Source: Thermoproteota archaeon (lineage in GTDB: Archaea > Thermoproteota > Bathyarchaeia > Bathyarchaeales > Bathycorpusculaceae). Taken from it: DNA of 34,488 nt. The stretch's first letter is position 1. Each line of letters starts with the position of its first letter. Positions 30,934 to 34,488 of the stretch are shown piece after piece. The DNA lies in NCBI GenBank assembly GCA_012513715.1, contig JAAZBP010000132.1:1-34488 (forward strand), read 5' to 3'. The notes under the pieces were generated by a model that saw only the letters and a program-made list of their open reading frames with translations, did not search any database and was not told the origin of the DNA. The position numbers and the translations under genes are program-made.

Positions 30934-31569
30934 TTGTCAGAGCCAACGCAAACTTTGTGGTTTGAGGACGTAGGTTTTCTTAATGAGCAAATGCTTGATA
31001 CTCCCGTTGGACGGTTTTCTATACGCCAAACTGGAATCTTTCTAGTCTTCGGGCTTCTAGCGTGGGCTGTTTCTTTCATCTCTGAAGATCTAATAATCAA
31101 AATCGTAGCTGCAGGCGCAGTATTCTTTACTGGTGCGGCAATTTTTACTCGGAAGATAAGGACGGTATCCCCAGAAGCACACATACTTTACATGATATTG
31201 GGAAGTCCGCTCAAAACAAAGCAAAAAAACCACGACAAAGTTAACATTCAGAGCTCGGTTGAGATACCTGTTCCTTTGAAATCGATGACGCTTTCGGCAA
31301 CATTAGGTATACCCGTTAAAGTTGTCGGGTTTCTTAAAGACCCTGCAGTGGGAAAAACGCTTTCTGGTCGAAATTTTGAGGTAAATATTGATGGCGCACC
31401 CTACTCTAAGGGTTTCACTGATGAAGAGGGCTTTTTTTGCGCCTATTTCGTTCCAGAACATTATGGAACTTTCAAAATAGATGTGAAGCCTGAAGGCTTC
31501 GCTGAATCAGTTCAACAAATAATAGTAGAAGTTAAACCAAAGGAAGTGGCAGAGATTGCAAAGACTTAA
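30934..31569 (+). CDS. Two-TM membrane protein of the VirB4 operon (VirB3/PrgI-like)
   Basis: TTG at 30934 lies 5 nt after GGGTGA; the GTG at 30925 overlaps that site. The 211-residue protein has a cytoplasmic N-terminus and two closely spaced membrane helices (about 31-50, GIFLVFGLLAWAVSF; about 54-72, IIKIVAAGAVFFTGA), then basic residues. This is the layout of VirB3/PrgI partners of VirB4. An Ig-like, carboxypeptidase-regulatory-type beta domain (about 105-205; IPVKVVGFLKDP, SKGFTDEEGFFCAYFVP) completes it. The gene overlaps the ATPase gene by 14 nt, so the products are probably made together and interact. Confidence 0.75.
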   Translation: MSEPTQTLWFEDVGFLNEQMLDTPVGRFSIRQTGIFLVFGLLAWAVSFISEDLIIKIVAAGAVFFTGAAIFTRKIRTVSPEAHILYMILGSPLKTKQKNHDKVNIQSSVEIPVPLKSMTLSATLGIPVKVVGFLKDPAVGKTLSGRNFEVNIDGAPYSKGFTDEEGFFCAYFVPEHYGTFKIDVKPEGFAESVQQIIVEVKPKEVAEIAKT

Positions 31570-33451
31570 GCAAAAAACTGAAAAACAACCTGATTGCGTC
31601 TATGAGGTTTTTCCAGTAAACTTTGTCATGCTCCCTAAGCAGAAGCGGGATGAGACGCTGTGGCGGTTTCAGAGATTGCTCAACAGCCTCCCATGTGAGA
31701 TAAAGCTTTATGCGGTCAAGACTCAGAAGGCTCTCGAGATTGCAGAAAACCAACTTATAACAACATATTACCGCTTTTTTGTTGAAAGTTCAGGCGAACC
31801 AATAGACTGGTTGTTGGAGCAATGTGGTTTCAAGCAACAACCGCTTACTGAATTGCCTAAACCGATACCGGTCAAAACCTTCCCAAAGTATATGGCCTTA
31901 GAGAATGGAAAGCTCATGCGTTCCTTAACGGTGTATCAGCTTCCAGGAACGCTCCTGCCTGGTTTTGTTAGCGACCTGTATGGCTTGTGTGAAAGGGTGT
32001 TGATTTGCGTTAAGCCGCTTGCTCCCGAAGTGGCCACTTCGCGAATGGGAAAATACATGCGCTTCCTTAAGAGCCTCATTCTTGCAGACCAAACGAAGGG
32101 CCGCATAATCAAAGATGAGGTAAAGTTAAAACATGCAATGGCTGAGGCAACCTACCAGGGCTTGATAGCGGGCACCACGCGACTTTTTGAACTCAAAGTT
32201 ACCGTTTCCATTATGGGAGAAACCCTCGAGGAACTCAAAACGAACACCAAGAAGCTCAAGGATACGCTTCAGTCGAGGTTCATAAGACTTGATTACCCTG
32301 CCTATCTCCAGCAAGAATTAGCGCTCGGCGTAATAGGCAAAAAGCTTGTGGTCGATACAGGCACCGCAAGCACCTTCTTTCCCTTCGTATCTGCTGATTT
32401 AATTGAGTCCCTGGGGGGCGTTTTTCTAGGCGTAAATCGGCTTACCGGAGCGCCAGTGATGTTTGACCCGCATCTGCGTATGAACCAAAACATAGTCATC
32501 ATAGGGAAGAGCGGAAGCGGCAAAAGCTTTACCTCGAAGATCTTCCTTACTCGTCTCTTACAGAAACATACGGACTTAGCTTTCTTTGTCGTCGACCCAG
32601 AGAACGAATACGGCGAGGTTGGCCGCCTTTCAGGTGCTGATGTTTTAGATATAACGACGGAGAAAAAGCTGGGGCTGGACCCTGTCCAAATATTTGCTGA
32701 TAACAAGGATACCGCTGCTGGAATAATTGCTGACTTATCAGGAATAGAAGATAACCGAAGCTATCAGGAACTGCGGACCATCGTAGGTACAAGTCAGGAT
32801 CTATTGGATGTCTACCAAAACAGCCCTAGCGACTTGAAGGATCGTCTGGCATCTTTCGTTACAGGTCCCGATAGTTTTCTAACTATGGGTAAGCCGCAGA
32901 AATTCTCTACGCGTATGGTCTTCAACCTTAGTGCCCTGCACCGCCAACTTGCACCCACCCAGCGCAGAAGCCTCACTTTTCAAGCCGCAAACGTACTAGT
33001 TTTTAGCAAAATCTGGCAAATGCTCGACAACACCCATTTCCTACCTCTAAATGTACCCAAACTCGTGGTGGTCGATGAACTTTGGCTCTACACTTCGATG
33101 CCTGCCTCAGCCAGCTTCTTAGAAGGGGTCTCGCGGAGAGGAAGAAAAAGAAATGTAATCCTGCTACTCAATTCCCAGCGGTTAGCCGATGTCATAGAAA
33201 ATCGCTCGGGAAAGGCTGTGATTGAAAACTGTGCCACTAAGGCTCTGCTTCGGCAAGATGAATCAGCAATCCGTCTTGCAAGCGAAACAATCGGCTTATC
33301 CACCGCAGAGATGGATGCACTCCTTGAATTAAATGCTGGACAGGGGCTAATCGTAACAGATGACATACATGTTCCAGTAGATTTCATCTCAACAAAAGAC
33401 GAGTACTCTGTATTTACAACTAAACCAACTGAAAGATTAGATAAGATTTGA
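31556..33451 (+). CDS. VirB4/TraC-family conjugation ATPase
   Basis: TTG at 31556 follows GGAAGTGG within the end of the upstream gene. The 631-residue protein has the VirB4 N-terminal domain (1-295), then a HerA/FtsK-type ATPase: NIVIIGKSGSGKSFTSK (Walker A, about 312-328), FFVVDPENEYG as expected in this family, and KLVVVDELWLY (Walker B with catalytic Glu, about 501-511). SRRGRKRNVILLLNSQR and ENCATKALLRQ follow. Such ATPases energise pilus assembly or DNA/protein transfer at the membrane. About 600-800 residues is normal, so it looks complete. With only its membrane partner nearby, the rest of a transfer system must be outside the window or replaced by unknown genes here. Confidence 0.92.
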   Translation: MQRLKQKTEKQPDCVYEVFPVNFVMLPKQKRDETLWRFQRLLNSLPCEIKLYAVKTQKALEIAENQLITTYYRFFVESSGEPIDWLLEQCGFKQQPLTELPKPIPVKTFPKYMALENGKLMRSLTVYQLPGTLLPGFVSDLYGLCERVLICVKPLAPEVATSRMGKYMRFLKSLILADQTKGRIIKDEVKLKHAMAEATYQGLIAGTTRLFELKVTVSIMGETLEELKTNTKKLKDTLQSRFIRLDYPAYLQQELALGVIGKKLVVDTGTASTFFPFVSADLIESLGGVFLGVNRLTGAPVMFDPHLRMNQNIVIIGKSGSGKSFTSKIFLTRLLQKHTDLAFFVVDPENEYGEVGRLSGADVLDITTEKKLGLDPVQIFADNKDTAAGIIADLSGIEDNRSYQELRTIVGTSQDLLDVYQNSPSDLKDRLASFVTGPDSFLTMGKPQKFSTRMVFNLSALHRQLAPTQRRSLTFQAANVLVFSKIWQMLDNTHFLPLNVPKLVVVDELWLYTSMPASASFLEGVSRRGRKRNVILLLNSQRLADVIENRSGKAVIENCATKALLRQDESAIRLASETIGLSTAEMDALLELNAGQGLIVTDDIHVPVDFISTKDEYSVFTTKPTERLDKI

Positions 33452-33472
33452 TCGTTCTCAGGTTCCATTATT

Positions 33473-33571
33473 TTACGGTTTTTTCCTAAAGTATAGTGTA
33501 ATCGCCAATAATGATACTGCTATGACGGCTGTGATTATGAACGTTATGAGGTTTGGGGGGTCAGATATTAC
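33473..33571 (-). pseudogene. C-terminal membrane-anchor remnant after the 33575 gene
   Basis: Directly after the TAA of the two-TM gene, the same frame continues open for about 32 codons: SDPPNLITFIITAVIAV, then SLLAITLYFRKKP and stop. Pro-rich lead, one membrane helix and a basic end are the typical C-terminal anchor of archaeal surface proteins. No start codon precedes it. It is either the tail of a lost surface-protein gene or a readthrough extension. Confidence 0.45.
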
Positions 33572-33574
33572 TCG

Positions 33575-33904
33575 TTAAGTTTCTTTGGGCTGTATTAATC
33601 CTCTTTTCAGTGCTAGGAAGATAAAAAATTGTGAAAGCGCTGCTATTGTGGCCGATTCTATCATGTTGATTATGTTTATTCCTGTTACTGCCGCTCCGCC
33701 TAAAGCACTGAAGAAGGTGATAGCGCTGGTTATGGTTGCGTCTATGAGGGCGTTGCCCCAATCGAATTTTCGTTCTATACTGTTTTTTTCGTTTGCACAG
33801 CAGACTATAAATCCCCTAACCGTTAGGGTTAGAATTTTGCGGTGAAAAATTCTGCTTAGGCAGTTTTGGAATCTGCCCTTGATGGTCAAAGTGGCTTTTG
33901 CCAA
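33575..33904 (-). CDS. Small two-TM protein (inverted copy of the 10868 gene)
   Basis: TTG at 33904 begins MAKATLTIKGRF, aligning from the first residue with the protein at 10868-11200. The 109 residues keep the basic N-terminus (LTLTVRGFIVCCANEK) and both membrane helices (ALIDATITSAITFFSAL; ATIAALSQFFIFLAL). Stretches of at least 20 nt are identical between the two genes. There is no clear ribosome site, unlike the 10868 copy. The gene is divergent from a winged-helix gene with a 27-bp operator between them. A holin-like or envelope role is a guess from topology. Confidence 0.75.
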   Translation of the reverse strand: MAKATLTIKGRFQNCLSRIFHRKILTLTVRGFIVCCANEKNSIERKFDWGNALIDATITSAITFFSALGGAAVTGINIINMIESATIAALSQFFIFLALKRGLIQPKET

Positions 33905-34007
33905 CGACTAAGCCTTCTTCTGTATGGATCAGGTATAACTGTTGTCGTACTAGTTACCCAACAAGAGTCGTCCCAAAGGAAAATAGGAATTTTTTGCTTA
34001 TTAGCCA

Positions 34008-34034
34008 GATGGGCTGTTTCTGAAACTACCCATC
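34008..34034. promoter_or_regulatory. 27-bp palindromic operator, copy 4 of 4
   Basis: Outer arms GATGGG and CCCATC and a central GTTTCTGAAAC palindrome are perfect. It lies between the divergent two-TM gene (33904) and winged-helix gene (34113), as copy 3 does at 10754. Confidence 0.75.
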
Positions 34035-34112
34035 GCCTTTAACGAGCGGTTACTTGTTTGTATTATTATGTATCTCCGTACTGGATACAAATTAAAGGCT
34101 GTTCTTTTATGG

Positions 34113-34436
34113 TTGAACACACTTGAAAAATTGATTGCTTCAACTGCGAGAATAAAAATCCTGAAAGTACTAGTGAAACAACCAGATATGCGAATGAAGG
34201 ATTTTCTGCGCAATGTCGGCGGTAAATCTGGCGAAGTCTACAGAAACCTCGCTTGCTTTGAGAAAACCGGCGTGATAACAACGGAATATGGATGGAAAGG
34301 AAACAGGAAAACTAGAACTTTGCACTTGATGGTAGAAAGACAGCAAACGCAAATACTGCTTAGAGTCATAAAGATACTTGCAGAAGCAGAGAACGGTGAG
34401 GAAACTTCGCTGAAGACAAAGATCTTCAGAAAATAA
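34113..34436 (+). CDS. Winged-helix regulator (ArsR/TrmB-like), paralogue of 10394
   Basis: TTG at 34113 is chosen because similarity to the regulator at 10394-10669 starts there (LNTLEKLIASTARIKIL); the frame is open back to ATG 34068, and no ribosome site separates the two. The 107-residue product has helix 1 TLEKLIASTARIKIL, helix 2 MRMKDFLRNVG, recognition helix SGEVYRNLACFEKTG, wing VITTEYGWKGNRKTRTL and a longer C-terminal helix than its paralogue. The recognition helices share the pattern S-E-V-x-R-N-L, so both probably bind the same 27-bp sites. The last 52 nt of the window hold nothing clear. Confidence 0.75.
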   Translation: MNTLEKLIASTARIKILKVLVKQPDMRMKDFLRNVGGKSGEVYRNLACFEKTGVITTEYGWKGNRKTRTLHLMVERQQTQILLRVIKILAEAENGEETSLKTKIFRK

Positions 34437-34488
34437 CAAGCGCGACCTGCACACAACCCTGATTGGATAGTCATTTCTACGTTTGGGC

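Noticed and set aside
1-34488. The window as a complete circular molecule
   Set aside because: Gene order at the two ends would fit, but joining 34488 to 1 carries the truncated surface gene into antisense of the winged-helix gene and does not give its expected membrane anchor. It is not excluded for a larger molecule.
1-34488. tRNA, rRNA, CRISPR arrays, integrase attachment sites
   Set aside because: I found no T-arm-like GTTC-A/G-A-T pattern in a cloverleaf context, no regularly spaced repeats and no recombinase gene. A covariance search could still find a divergent tRNA.

Overview
The window looks archaeal and resembles a plasmid-like, conjugative or viral accessory region more than a housekeeping one. 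Evidence: a TBP-like basal transcription factor gene, small winged-helix regulators, a C2H2 mini-protein, secreted proteins ending in one transmembrane anchor, a NosD-type beta-helix protein, an archaeal pilin-like N-terminus, and strong GGAGGTGA ribosome sites often followed by TTG or GTG starts. The protein style fits Bathyarchaeia-like lineages, but that placement is a guess. I see no tRNA, rRNA, CRISPR, integrase, replication protein or capsid gene.

Layout. (1) 1-9.3 kb is nearly symmetric: a surface protein (-), a palindromic operator, a tail-fibre-like protein with an S74 chaperone domain and a 64-residue coiled-coil protein (+) on the left, and the same four items mirrored at 7.3-10.2 kb. 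Between them lie a truncated TBP-like gene followed by a structured RNA, a frameshifted coiled-coil membrane gene, a long GT/AC-rich non-coding tract and a winged-helix regulator. (2) 10.2-11.2 kb has a winged-helix gene, an operator and a two-TM protein; this trio recurs inverted at 33.6-34.4 kb. (3) 12.3-16.75 kb is a tight run of genes on the + strand: a VWA protein, a HARP-like small protein, several unknowns, and a zinc-ribbon protein that shares its C-terminal domain and a downstream structured RNA with the TBP-like gene. (4) 17.1-21 kb has a pseudogene remnant, a large secreted caspase-like protein with two signal peptides, and the intact paralogue of the pseudogene. (5) 21-22.7 kb is a second palindrome/GT-rich/AC-rich tract interrupted by a small gene and a PadR-like regulator. 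(6) 22.7-30.9 kb holds cargo: a tandem methylglyoxal-synthase-like protein, a 100-nt hairpin, a beta-helix surface protein, a pilin-like protein, small DNA-binding candidates and a second secreted caspase-like protein. (7) 30.9-33.5 kb encodes a membrane protein and a VirB4/TraC-type ATPase.

How it may work together (inference): the VirB4 ATPase with its membrane partner, pilin-like and surface proteins suggest a DNA-transfer or envelope-spanning machine. The fibres with chaperone domains suggest adhesion or a virion. The TBP-like and zinc-ribbon proteins with a common C-terminal domain may form an element-specific transcription factor pair, and the repeated palindromes are candidate sites for the winged-helix regulators. 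The most novel items are the 436-bp duplicated module (C-terminal domain plus structured RNA), the four-copy 27-bp operator, and the repeated non-coding tracts with exactly spaced motifs.
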